NCBI RefSeq assembly: GCF_010685995.1
Contig: NZ_JAAGWK010000011.1
Location: 62,001 to 126,000 of the forward strand
Reading direction: 5' to 3'
DNA from: Goekera deserti
Lineage (GTDB): Bacteria; Actinomycetota; Actinomycetes; Mycobacteriales; Geodermatophilaceae
Length of the DNA stretch: 64,000 bases
In this document: piece after piece, positions 44,319 through 52,995 of the stretch
Layout: each line of letters opens with the position of its first letter
How positions within the stretch are numbered: position 1 is the stretch's first letter
Translations under genes and position numbers: made by a program
Notes under the pieces: generated by a model
What the model was told of the DNA's origin: nothing
What the model saw: the letters and a program-made list of their open reading frames with translations, nothing else
Databases searched by the model: none

Positions 44319-45236
44319 GTGCCCACCCGACCCGACGCCGTGGCCGCACTGCCGGTGGCCCCGGGCGTGTACCGCTTCCGGGACGCCGGCGGGGGCGTGC
44401 TGTACATCGGGCGGGCCGGGGAGCTGCGCCGCCGGGTCAGCTCCTACTGGGGCGACCTGCGCGACCGGCGCCACCTGCGCCGGATGGTGCCCCGCGTCGC
44501 CCGGATCGAGGCACTGGTCTGCGACTCCGCGCACGAGGCGGCCTGGGCCGAGCGCAACCTGCTCGAGCGGGGGCTGCCGCCGTGGAACCGCGTCGTCGGC
44601 GGCGCGGAGGTGCCGGTCTGCATCCGGCTGGACGCCTGCCCCGAGGCGCCGCTGTTCGGGCTCGCCCCGGCACGGCGGCCGGCACCGGGGGTGCGGCTGT
44701 TCGGGCCCTACCTGGGAGCCACGAAGGTGCAGCTCGCCGTCTCCGGGCTGGGGCGGCTGTACCCGATCGGCCACGCCGGCCCGGCCCGCACCGCCGCTGA
44801 ACGGGAGCTGGCCCGGGTGCGCGGCGGGCGGGTCACCCCCGTCGCCCAGCTCGCGGACGCCGTGGCGGCCGTGCTGGACCGCGAGCCGACGGCGGTCGCC
44901 ACCGCGCTGGCCGCACTCACCGCCCGGCGCGACGCCGCCGCCGAGGGGCAGGCCTACGAGGCCGCCGCCCGGCTCCAGCAGGAGATCGAGGCGCTGGCCT
45001 GGGTGGTCGCGCCGCAGCGCGTCACCGTGCCCGGTGCGGACGCCGCCCGGGACGTGACCGCCTGGTCCGACGGTGTCCTGGTCCGACTCCGGTTCCGGGG
45101 CGGGCGGCTGCGTGCCTGGGAGCAGGAGACCTGCTCCCGGGCGACGCCCGACACCGGTGCGCCGGACGGGTGGGCACCGTTCCTGCGTCGCAACGCGGAC
45201 CTGGCCGCGCGGCTGGCGACGCTGCCGGTCACCTGA
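44319..45236 (+). CDS. GIY-YIG nuclease, UvrC N-terminal-like
   Basis: The product is 305 residues. The GIY-YIG domain is at residues 10-90 (APGVYRFRDAGGGVLYIGRA, then SSYWGDLRDRRHLRRMV) with the catalytic Glu in AWAERNLLERGLPPWN. A UVR-type helical motif (GQAYEAAARLQQEIEALAWV) lies near residue 215. The UvrC C-terminal RNase-H nuclease is missing, as in Cho-like proteins, so it would nick only on one side. CATCAT ends 6 bases before the GTG at 44319, indicating a leaderless message. Confidence 0.85.
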   Translation: MPTRPDAVAALPVAPGVYRFRDAGGGVLYIGRAGELRRRVSSYWGDLRDRRHLRRMVPRVARIEALVCDSAHEAAWAERNLLERGLPPWNRVVGGAEVPVCIRLDACPEAPLFGLAPARRPAPGVRLFGPYLGATKVQLAVSGLGRLYPIGHAGPARTAAERELARVRGGRVTPVAQLADAVAAVLDREPTAVATALAALTARRDAAAEGQAYEAAARLQQEIEALAWVVAPQRVTVPGADAARDVTAWSDGVLVRLRFRGGRLRAWEQETCSRATPDTGAPDGWAPFLRRNADLAARLATLPVT

Positions 45237-45257
45237 GCCGGCGCGGCCGGCCGGGCG

Positions 45258-45286
45258 CCGGGCAGCCGCGGTCGCGCGGTGCCCGG
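45258..45286. terminator. Hairpin between the UvrC-like gene and tetR
   Basis: ccgggca (45258-45264) pairs with tgcccgg (45280-45286), and the adjoining gccgcg/cgcgg extends the stem with a small bulge. It separates two convergent genes. Confidence 0.6.
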
Positions 45287-45311
45287 TCCGAGCGCTGTGG
45301 GTCCCGGCTCG

Positions 45312-45896
45312 TCAGGGCCGCAGGACGTCCAGCGCCCGCAGTGCGTGCGCGGCGGTCTCCCGGAGCTCACCCACCGGCGTGCCCGCCCGGTGCAGCACCG
45401 CCAGGGCCTGCGCGGTGCCGACCAGGAACCGGGCCAGCGAGCGCACGTCGACGTCGGCCCGATGCGCGTGCGGCTGGAGCACGCGGGACATCTGCTCCAC
45501 CTCGTCGTCCAGGATGCGCTGGACCGCCGCCTGCACGCGCGGGTCCAACGCGCTGGACTCGGCGGCGGTCTGCGCCAGCAGGCAGCCCGCGGGCCGTGTC
45601 GGGTCGGCCATCCGGTCCAGGACGGCATCGAAGCCGGCCATCACCTGGACCCGGACGTCGTCGGACGGGACGGCCACCGCCGTGCGGGACGCCTCACCGA
45701 CGCGTTCCACGTAGCGCTGCAGGCAGGCGAGGAACAGCGCCTGCTTGTCGCCGAACGTCGCGTACAGGCTCCCGCGGCTCAGACCCGTGGCCGCGACCAG
45801 GTCGGTGATGCTGGCAGCGGAGTAGCTCCGTTCCCAGAACAACCGGGTGGCGGCGTCCAGGGCGACGTCCGGGTCGAACTGCTTGCGCCCGACCAT
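45312..45896 (-). CDS. TetR-family regulator
   Basis: The product is 194 residues. The N-terminal helix-turn-helix reads VALDAATRLFWERSYSAASI and TDLVAATGLSRGSLYATFGD; the ligand domain follows, with CLLAQTAAESSALDPRVQAA near residue 110. I chose ATG at 45896 with AGGAGG 8 bases upstream; GTG at 45905 overlaps that site. It is the third gene of a leftward operon (SnoaL-like, alpha/beta hydrolase, TetR), and an inverted repeat at the head of the operon is its likely target. Confidence 0.9.
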   Translation of the reverse strand: MVGRKQFDPDVALDAATRLFWERSYSAASITDLVAATGLSRGSLYATFGDKQALFLACLQRYVERVGEASRTAVAVPSDDVRVQVMAGFDAVLDRMADPTRPAGCLLAQTAAESSALDPRVQAAVQRILDDEVEQMSRVLQPHAHRADVDVRSLARFLVGTAQALAVLHRAGTPVGELRETAAHALRALDVLRP

Positions 45897-45986
45897 CGTC
45901 GACACCTCCTCTGCCGTGGAGCCCGGGGCGACCGCGCGCCGTGCGACCCGCCACCGACCGGACCCGGTGACGATGGTGCAACGCCG

Positions 45987-46907
45987 TCACCGGGCGGCAT
46001 CACCCGGGTGGGCCGCGATGAAGTCGCGGAGGGCCGTGGCCACGGCGTCGGGGTCCTCCTCGGCCAGGAAGTGCCCGGCGCCCTCGATCGACACGACAGC
46101 CGCGTCGTCGGCGACATCGGCGAGGACGGCCGGGAGGTAGGGGCCGAGGGAGGCCGCGCCACCGATGCCCAGGACGGGCAGCGTCAGTCGGCCGTCGGTG
46201 GCGAGGGCGCGCTCGTTCTCGGCCGCGTCGACCGTGGTGGCCGCCTGGTAGGTGCGGAAGCCGGCGGCCAGGGCGCCGGGGGCCTGGAACTGTGCTGCGT
46301 AGAAGTCGCGATCCGCGTCGGGCATCCGCGCCGGGTCGACCATGACGGAGTCGTACCAGTGGTCGAAGTAGGCGCGCTCGCGGCCGGTGACGAGCGCGAC
46401 CGCGAGGTCGACCTGGCTGTGGAAGCCGAAGTGCCAGGGCCCGAGGCTGCTCATGACCGTGCTGAACATCGGCGTGCCGGGGACGAAGCCGTCCATCAAG
46501 GTGAGCGTCGCCGTCGCGTCGGGGAACCGGCGGGCGAAGGCGTAGGCGATCATCGTCCCGATGTCGTGGCCGACGACGTGGGCGACCGGGATGCCCGCGT
46601 CGGCGAGGACCGCGTGCAGGTCGGCGGCCATGGTCGCCTTGTCGTAGCCGGCGTCGGGCTTGTCCGACCCGGCGGCTCCCCGATGGTCGGGGACGACGAC
46701 GGTGTGGTCGGCGACCAGGTCGGCGGCCACCTGGTGCCAGGTGTAGCCGCTCTGCGGCCAGCCGTGGACCAGCAGCACCGCGGGGCCGGTGCCGGCGATG
46801 CGGTAGCCGATGGTGACGCCGTCCCGGGTGACCGACCGGAGGGCGAAGCCCTCGAAGCCGCGGGCGAGGGCCTCGCTGTGCCCGGTGGTGTCCTGTACTG
46901 CGGTCAT
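45987..46907 (-). CDS. Epoxide-hydrolase-like alpha/beta hydrolase
   Basis: The product is 306 residues. LLVHGWPQSGYTWHQVA gives the HGxP oxyanion motif, VAHVVGHDIGTMIAYAFAR the nucleophile Asp in GHD, FRTYQAATTV the cap region and EGAGHFLAEEDPDAV the catalytic His. The Asp nucleophile points to epoxide hydrolase or haloalkane dehalogenase chemistry rather than an esterase. ATG at 46907 is chosen; the upstream frame is read-through of the SnoaL gene. It lies between the SnoaL-like and TetR genes, as in detoxification operons. Confidence 0.85.
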   Translation of the reverse strand: MTAVQDTTGHSEALARGFEGFALRSVTRDGVTIGYRIAGTGPAVLLVHGWPQSGYTWHQVAADLVADHTVVVPDHRGAAGSDKPDAGYDKATMAADLHAVLADAGIPVAHVVGHDIGTMIAYAFARRFPDATATLTLMDGFVPGTPMFSTVMSSLGPWHFGFHSQVDLAVALVTGRERAYFDHWYDSVMVDPARMPDADRDFYAAQFQAPGALAAGFRTYQAATTVDAAENERALATDGRLTLPVLGIGGAASLGPYLPAVLADVADDAAVVSIEGAGHFLAEEDPDAVATALRDFIAAHPGDAAR

Positions 46908-46954
46908 GGTCGTGCCCTTCTGTGGATGGTGGGGTGGTCGCGTCGCGGGACCGG

Positions 46955-47407
46955 TCAGGGGGCCAGGCCGGTCGCGGCCGCGCCGGTGCCGTCGCCGGCG
47001 ATCGGGACCGACTCGTGCTCGTGGCTGATCAGCCAGGTCCCGTCGACCTTCTCCAGGACGAGGGTCTTGCGGAACCACATCTGCATGACGTCGCCGGTGA
47101 CCATCGTGGCGCTGATCCTCGACAGGCTCCGGGTGACGGCGACCCGGTCGGCCATCGTCACGTGCAGGTCGTGGGTCTCGTAGGACACCGGGCCGTCCAT
47201 GCCGGCGAAGACGGCGTCGAAGTCGGCCTCGGTCATCGCCGTCTCCCCGGCGTACTCCAGCACCCCCACCAGGGGGTACTGCACGTAGTCGGCGGTCTGC
47301 GTGGCCATCGTCTGCACGGCGCTCTTGGTGCGTAGGGCGTTCGCCCGCCGCTCGACCAGAGCCCGCACGGCGACCTCGTCCTCGGACATGGTGGTCGGAG
47401 AAGACAA
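46955..47407 (-). CDS. SnoaL/NTF2-like protein
   Basis: The product is 150 residues with a cone-shaped NTF2-like fold pattern: DEVAVRALVERRANALRTKS, ADYVQYPLVG, FAGMDGPVSYETHDLHVTM, MQMWFRKTLVLEKVDGTWLI and HEHESVP. Such proteins are isomerases, cyclases or ligand-binding partners. The start is a TTG at 47407 with GAGGAG six bases upstream; ATG at 47389 is an alternative. It leads the operon controlled by the TetR gene two positions downstream. Confidence 0.78.
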   Translation of the reverse strand: MSSPTTMSEDEVAVRALVERRANALRTKSAVQTMATQTADYVQYPLVGVLEYAGETAMTEADFDAVFAGMDGPVSYETHDLHVTMADRVAVTRSLSRISATMVTGDVMQMWFRKTLVLEKVDGTWLISHEHESVPIAGDGTGAAATGLAP

Positions 47408-47468
47408 CTCGAACTCCTCGGTTCAGGTGCACCCACCGATGCGTGGGAGATCACCACCCTAACCCATG

Positions 47469-47486
47469 TTGGACCATTCGTTCCAA
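47469..47486. promoter_or_regulatory. Candidate TetR operator
   Basis: ttgga (47469-47473) and tccaa (47482-47486) form an inverted repeat around 8 bases. On the minus strand it overlaps a TTGGAA -35-like hexamer, with TAGGGT 19 bases on, upstream of the SnoaL-hydrolase-TetR operon. Confidence 0.5.
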
Positions 47487-47643
47487 GATGAGGATGTGAC
47501 CGAGCCCCCCCGTCGGACCGGACAGCCTGACGACCGCACCCCGGGTGTCACCCGTCGCACGACGGTCGGGGCGGCGGCACCTCCGCGGTCTGCGCCGTCG
47601 ACCCGACACGGCGCCGCCCCATCCGGCCACCCACCGGTCGCGG

Positions 47644-48395
<752 letters not shown>

Positions 48396-48399
<4 letters not shown>

Positions 48400-49064
48400 G
48401 CGGCCACGTGCCGGGAGAGCCTGGCCTCCAGCCGGGTCTGACCGAAGGACAGCACGAGGCACACCACCCAGTAGTAGACGGCGGCGACGCCGTAGAGCGT
48501 GAAGTACTCGAAGGTCTGCCCGGCGATGATCTGGGCCTGGCGGAACAGTTCGGTGAACAGGACGACCGAGACCAGCGAGGTGTCCTTGACCAGCGAGATG
48601 AGCGTGTTGCCCAGCGACGGGACGGCGATCCGGGCCGCCTGCGGCAGCACCACCCGGCGCAGCGTGGTCACCCGCCCCATCCCGACGGTCATCGCCGCCT
48701 CCCACTGCCCGCGCGGCACCGCGAGGATCGCGCCCCGCACCGCCTCGGAGGCGTAGGCCCCGACGTTGAGGGACAGGCCGATGATCGCGCTCGGCCACGG
48801 GTCCAGGGTGAGGCCGAGCGACGGCAGCCCGAAGAAGATGATGAACAGCTGCAGCAGCAGCGGGGTACCGCGGATGACCGAGACGTAGAACTGGGCGGGT
48901 GCGGAGACCAGCCGGTTGCCCGACAGCCGCATGAGCGCGACCAGCACGGCCAGGGCCAGCCCCAGCGCGAAGGTCACCGCCGTCAGCGGCAGCGTCCCCT
49001 GCAGCAGCTCCCGGCCCAGCGGCCAGAGGCTGCTGCGGACCAGGTCCCAGTCGATCCCGCTCAC
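48396..49064 (-). CDS. Polar amino-acid ABC transporter permease
   Basis: The product is 222 residues with about five helices. The cytoplasmic EAA loop reads [20 protein letters not shown] near residue 140, and [20 protein letters not shown] is the HisM/GlnP family signature. It couples to the ATPase encoded downstream and the binding protein upstream, both overlapping it by 4 bases. GTG at 49064 is set by the GTGA overlap. Confidence 0.93.
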
Positions 49065-49861
49065 TCCGCGCTGACGTCCTCGCCGAAGTACTTCTCCGAC
49101 AGCTCCGCCAGCGTCCCGTCGGCCTTCAGCGTCTCCAGTGCGCCGTCCACCCGGGTCTGCAGGTCGGTCTCGTCCTTGCGGAACGCGAAGGCCGACTCGC
49201 TCGCGTCGTCGATCTCGGCGGCGATCTTCACGTCCTGGTCACCGGTGGTCTTCTGGTACTCCAGGAAGGCCAGGCTGTCGTTGACGGTGACGTCGACGCG
49301 CTCCTGCTTGAGCAGCGTGATCGCCTGGGTGAAGCCCTCGACGGCCTCGATCGTCGCGCCGGCCCCCGTGGCGACCTCGGCGAAGTTGCTGGTGGTCGAC
49401 TGCGCGCTGCTCTTGCCCGCGATGTCGGCCAGCGAGCTGACGCTGGTGTCGTCGGCCCGGGTGATCACGACGCCGTTCGAGTAGGTGTACGGCGTGGAGA
49501 ACAGGTACTTCGCCTGGCGCTCGGGGTTGACCCCGATCTGGTTGGCGATGACGTCGTACCGGTCGGCCTCCAGGCCGGCGAAGATCGCGTCGAACTGCGT
49601 CTCGCTGAACTCGACCTGCATGCCCAGCTCGTCACCGACGGCCTGGGCCACCTCGACGTCGTAGCCGGTCAGCTCGTTGCTCTCCGGGTCGTGGAAGGAG
49701 AAGGGCGCGTAGGTGCCCTCGGTCGCGACGCGCAGCACGTCGTCCGAGCCGCTGCCGCCTCCGGCGTCGTCGGAGCTCCCGCCGCACGACGTCAGCAGCA
49801 GGGCGGTGGCAAGAGCAACGGTCACGGGCAGGCGGGTACGCACGCTGGGCTCCGGGTTCAT
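49061..49861 (-). CDS. Amino-acid (probably cystine) ABC transporter binding lipoprotein
   Basis: The product is 266 residues. A signal peptide ends in the lipobox LLLTSCGGS (residues ~20-28), so the protein is membrane-anchored. The binding domain shows [72 protein letters not shown] and [17 protein letters not shown]; the last three resemble TcyA-type cystine-binding proteins. Substrate is therefore probably cystine or a related polar amino acid. It is the first gene of a three-gene operon. ATG at 49861 lacks a clear ribosome site. Confidence 0.88.
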   Translation of the reverse strand: MNPEPSVRTRLPVTVALATALLLTSCGGSSDDAGGGSGSDDVLRVATEGTYAPFSFHDPESNELTGYDVEVAQAVGDELGMQVEFSETQFDAIFAGLEADRYDVIANQIGVNPERQAKYLFSTPYTYSNGVVITRADDTSVSSLADIAGKSSAQSTTSNFAEVATGAGATIEAVEGFTQAITLLKQERVDVTVNDSLAFLEYQKTTGDQDVKIAAEIDDASESAFAFRKDETDLQTRVDGALETLKADGTLAELSEKYFGEDVSAE

Positions 49862-50124
49862 GGGGTCAGGGGAGGTGGACTCGCGGCAGGTCTGTGTCCT
49901 GCCACGTGGACAACCGCTCCCGGGCCGGAGCATTCCGCAGGGTCGCCGGTCGCACACCGCGATCGACCGGATCTCCTCCTCCCCCGGCCACGGTCGATGC
50001 CCGTCACCGGTCGTCGCGCGAACGGCCGGAGCACCACGGCGTCCGCCGGCACGGTCGCGCGGTGCGGCCGCCGGGGCGGGGCCGCCCGCCCGCCGTCGGT
50101 CCCGCCGCCGCATCGCCTGCGGGC

Positions 50125-50274
50125 ATGCGTGCAGTCCAGGTCATCCGCTCCGGCGGGCTCGAGGTCCTCGACGTCGTCGACGTCCCCGAGCCGGACGCGG
50201 GTGCAGGTCACACCCTGCACGACGCCTCCCCGGCCGGCGTGCAGTCCGCCGACACCCACCACCTGCTGTCGTGA
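50125..50274 (+). pseudogene. N-terminal fragment of a quinone oxidoreductase (MDR), copy A
   Basis: The 49-residue ORF reads MRAVQVIRSGGLEVLDVVDV, PEPDAGAGHTLHDASPAGVQ and SADTHHLLS, the start of zinc-independent medium-chain dehydrogenases (quinone oxidoreductase). The fold needs about 320 residues, so it is a truncated fragment. A related fragment at 56769 stops at the equivalent residue. After the stop, the DNA is unrelated. Confidence 0.6.
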
Positions 50275-50526
50275 GACCCACCCGAGGTCGCGAGCTCCTC
50301 GCCGACCGCCCGCCGGTCGAGGCCGCCAGCTGGTTCAGAGATGAGCGCGGCACCGTGATCGTCGACAGGTGAGTGCGGTCATGTCGAACCGAGCGTCGAT
50401 CCGTTGGCGCAGCAGCGAGCGCCGTGCAGTGGCCACGGGCGGGCCGAGCGACCTGCGGGGTCACCGTTCGACTCCCGTGGTCGCGAACGCGTGGTGACGA
50501 CCGGTTCGTGGACCCCGTTCACCAGG

Positions 50527-52902
50527 TCACCTGTTCTTCCACTGCGGCGCGCGCTTCTGGGCGAAGGCGGTGAGGCCCTCCACCATGTCCTCGCTGAGCA
50601 GGAGGTCGTCGATCGCGGCGGTGGGGTGGGTGACGGCCTCGATGGTGTCGGCGATGCCCTGGGTCCCCTCCATGACCTGCAACGAGATCCGCACCGAGGT
50701 CGGGGAAGCGGCGATGATGTCCCGGGCCAGGGCGCGGGCACCCTCGAGTGCGGTGCCGGCCGGGACCACGCGGTTGACCAGCCCGTGCGCGAGCGCCTCG
50801 TCGGCGGTGAGCCGTCGGCCGGTCAGGATCATCTCGTTGGCGAGCTTCGCCGGCACCGTCCTCGGCAGCCGGACGAGACCACCTGCGCCGGCGATGAGGC
50901 CGACCCGCACCTCGCTGAGCGCGAACACCGCCGTCTCGTCGGCGACGACGAGGTGGCAGGTGAGCGCGATCTCGCAACCGCCGCCCATCGCGAAGCCGTT
51001 GACCGCCGCGATGACCGGCTTGGGCAGCGAGGGGCGGCTGGTCAAGCCGGCGAAGCCGTTCTCCGGCACCCACATCGGCTTGCCGCTGCCGGTCCACAGC
51101 AGGTCGTTGCCGGCGGAGAAGGCCTTGTCACCGGCGCCGGTGAGGACGGCCACCCACAGGTCCGGGTCGGCGAAGAAGGCGTCGAAGACGTCGTCGAGTT
51201 CGTCGTTGGCAGGCGGCGTGAGTGCGTTGCGCTGCTCCGGGCGGTCGATGGTGACCTCGAGGACGTGACCGTCCCGGCGGATCAGCACGTCGTCGTAGTG
51301 GTCCCGGAAGCCGGGGACACGGACCGGATGCAGCTCGGCCATCCGGGAGTCGGTGGTCGTCACCCGGTTGCCCCGCGACGTCGACCTGACGTGGACCCGG
51401 TGCCCGATCGGCTCACCGACCGAGAGCACGTCGAGGATCGCCTCGTCCCCCTCCGTCGTCATGGCGAGGAAGCGGCGGCCATCGGCCTCGAGCCGGCCGA
51501 CGACGATCCCGGTGCGGTTGCCGGCGCGGTCGTGCTTGACCGTGTAGGTCTCCACCATGGCCCAGCCGTTCGCCCTGAGCGTCTGCGCCGGCGCTTCCCA
51601 CGCGTCGATCTGCGCCTGCAGGGCGGCGCTGTCGTCGGGACGCCATGCCACGGGTGTGGTGGAGTAGATCCCGACGGAGTACTTGCTGAGCATGCCGCCG
51701 TTCGCACCCACGAACCCGAAGGTGCCCGGGGCCGTGCGCGCCCGGTGCACGGTCTCGGCGACGGCGTGCATGGAGTAGTTGTTGCCGGCGCCGCCGAAGA
51801 AGGGCAGCCCGCCGGTCAGCGTGAGTCCGCGGGGGTCGTCCGCGGCGAGGCCGAGACCGTCCACGGCGGTGGTGGACACGGCGACGGGGAAGCAGCTGTA
51901 GAAGTCGAACGTCGTGATGTCGTCCACCGCCAGGCCGGCGACCTGCAGGGCGTGCCGGGCCGCCAGCACCGAGGCCGGCCCGCTGCCCAGATCGGCGCGC
52001 TCGAGCAGGTCACGCTCGCGCAGGTCGGCGTGCCCGTGCAGGAACACCCACTTCTGCTCCGGTACGCCGAGCCGTCGCGCTGCCGCGATCGACATGAGCA
52101 GCACGGCTGCGCCCTGGTTCACCTGGTCGCGGGCGACGAGGTACCGAGGGTAGGGATCGGCGATCGGCCTGTTCCGCTCCGTGGGGGTCACCAGCTCGAC
52201 GGCGTCGCGCTCCACCGGCGCCGCGGCGTGCGGGTTCTCCGCCGCGACGCGGGTGAACGGTGCGAACAGCTCCCCCATCGACCGGGCGTGGTCCGCGCGG
52301 GACAGACCCAGCCGAGCACGGCGGGCGTTGTCGAACAACGCGTACGTCTCCGGCGCTCCGGTCAGGCCGTGCTCGGTCGCGTACCGCGAGATCAGGCCGT
52401 CGAGCCCGTATCCCCGGTCCTCCAGGTCCCCGTCGACGTGCTCGGTGAAGTCGGGGCGGTCCTGCGCCGCGGACAGGTGACGGGTGGTGGAGATGGCCTC
52501 CGAGCCGAACAGGAGGACGACCTCGGCGTGGCCGGCGGCGATCGTCGCCGCGAACTCGTTGACCAGGTGTTGCGGGGACTGCCCGCCGCCCACCTCCAGC
52601 ACCGCCCGGCGTGGGGCGGCGCCCAGGCGACGCGCCACGGACCGCGGGTAGTTGTCCGACCTGCCCAGCGGCGCCCGCGCACCGGGCGTGGAGATCTCGA
52701 ACTGCCGCACCCCCGCCACGGTGTCCACCGCAGGGGCGACGGCTCGGGGGTCCAGACCGGTGTCGGCGAGGGCCTGACCGGCTGCTGCCGCGGCGAGCTC
52801 CACGGCCGACATCCCGCGGTAGCCCGGCTGGTCGATGCGCTCGGAGGACTGGCCGACGCCGACGAGGACGGGGGTGGACGGGTCGAGGTGGGCAACGCTC
52901 AC
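50527..52902 (-). CDS. Fused thiolase-like / enoyl-CoA hydratase protein
   Basis: The product is 791 residues. Residues 1-500 are a SCP2-type thiolase relative (PVLVGVGQSSERIDQPGYRG, LEVGGGQSPQHLVNEFA, DFYSCFPVAVSTTA, GGLPFFGGAGNNYSMHAVAE) with a C-terminal OB-like domain (GNRTGIVVGRLEADGRRFLA). From about 525 a complete enoyl-CoA hydratase follows (LEVTIDRPEQRNALT, SAGNDLLW, VNGFAMGGGCEIALTCHL, SEVRVGLIAGAGGLVRLP). The two are joined by a short linker, RMAELHPVRVPGFRDHYDD, with no stop between. GTG at 52902 has GGAG seven bases upstream. It is downstream of the CoA-transferase gene and probably in its operon. Confidence 0.85.
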   Translation of the reverse strand: MSVAHLDPSTPVLVGVGQSSERIDQPGYRGMSAVELAAAAAGQALADTGLDPRAVAPAVDTVAGVRQFEISTPGARAPLGRSDNYPRSVARRLGAAPRRAVLEVGGGQSPQHLVNEFAATIAAGHAEVVLLFGSEAISTTRHLSAAQDRPDFTEHVDGDLEDRGYGLDGLISRYATEHGLTGAPETYALFDNARRARLGLSRADHARSMGELFAPFTRVAAENPHAAAPVERDAVELVTPTERNRPIADPYPRYLVARDQVNQGAAVLLMSIAAARRLGVPEQKWVFLHGHADLRERDLLERADLGSGPASVLAARHALQVAGLAVDDITTFDFYSCFPVAVSTTAVDGLGLAADDPRGLTLTGGLPFFGGAGNNYSMHAVAETVHRARTAPGTFGFVGANGGMLSKYSVGIYSTTPVAWRPDDSAALQAQIDAWEAPAQTLRANGWAMVETYTVKHDRAGNRTGIVVGRLEADGRRFLAMTTEGDEAILDVLSVGEPIGHRVHVRSTSRGNRVTTTDSRMAELHPVRVPGFRDHYDDVLIRRDGHVLEVTIDRPEQRNALTPPANDELDDVFDAFFADPDLWVAVLTGAGDKAFSAGNDLLWTGSGKPMWVPENGFAGLTSRPSLPKPVIAAVNGFAMGGGCEIALTCHLVVADETAVFALSEVRVGLIAGAGGLVRLPRTVPAKLANEMILTGRRLTADEALAHGLVNRVVPAGTALEGARALARDIIAASPTSVRISLQVMEGTQGIADTIEAVTHPTAAIDDLLLSEDMVEGLTAFAQKRAPQWKNR

Positions 52903-52995
52903 AGGTGCTCCAGGGGATCGGCGGAGGGTGCGGTCGGACAGCCGGCTCGGCCGTCCGACGGCCGGGGCGACCGAGATGCGGATCGGCGTGCGGCG

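Noticed and set aside
47496-47640. Short rightward gene starting GTGACC
   Set aside because: The frame has no recognisable domain, soon becomes antisense to the ABC ATPase, and composition is that of noncoding GC-rich DNA; kept only as a possible vestige.
50455-50490. tRNA-like TpsiC arm (gttcgactccc)
   Set aside because: The flanking bases do not pair into a 5-bp T stem and no acceptor or anticodon arm can be formed; not a tRNA, at most a chance match.
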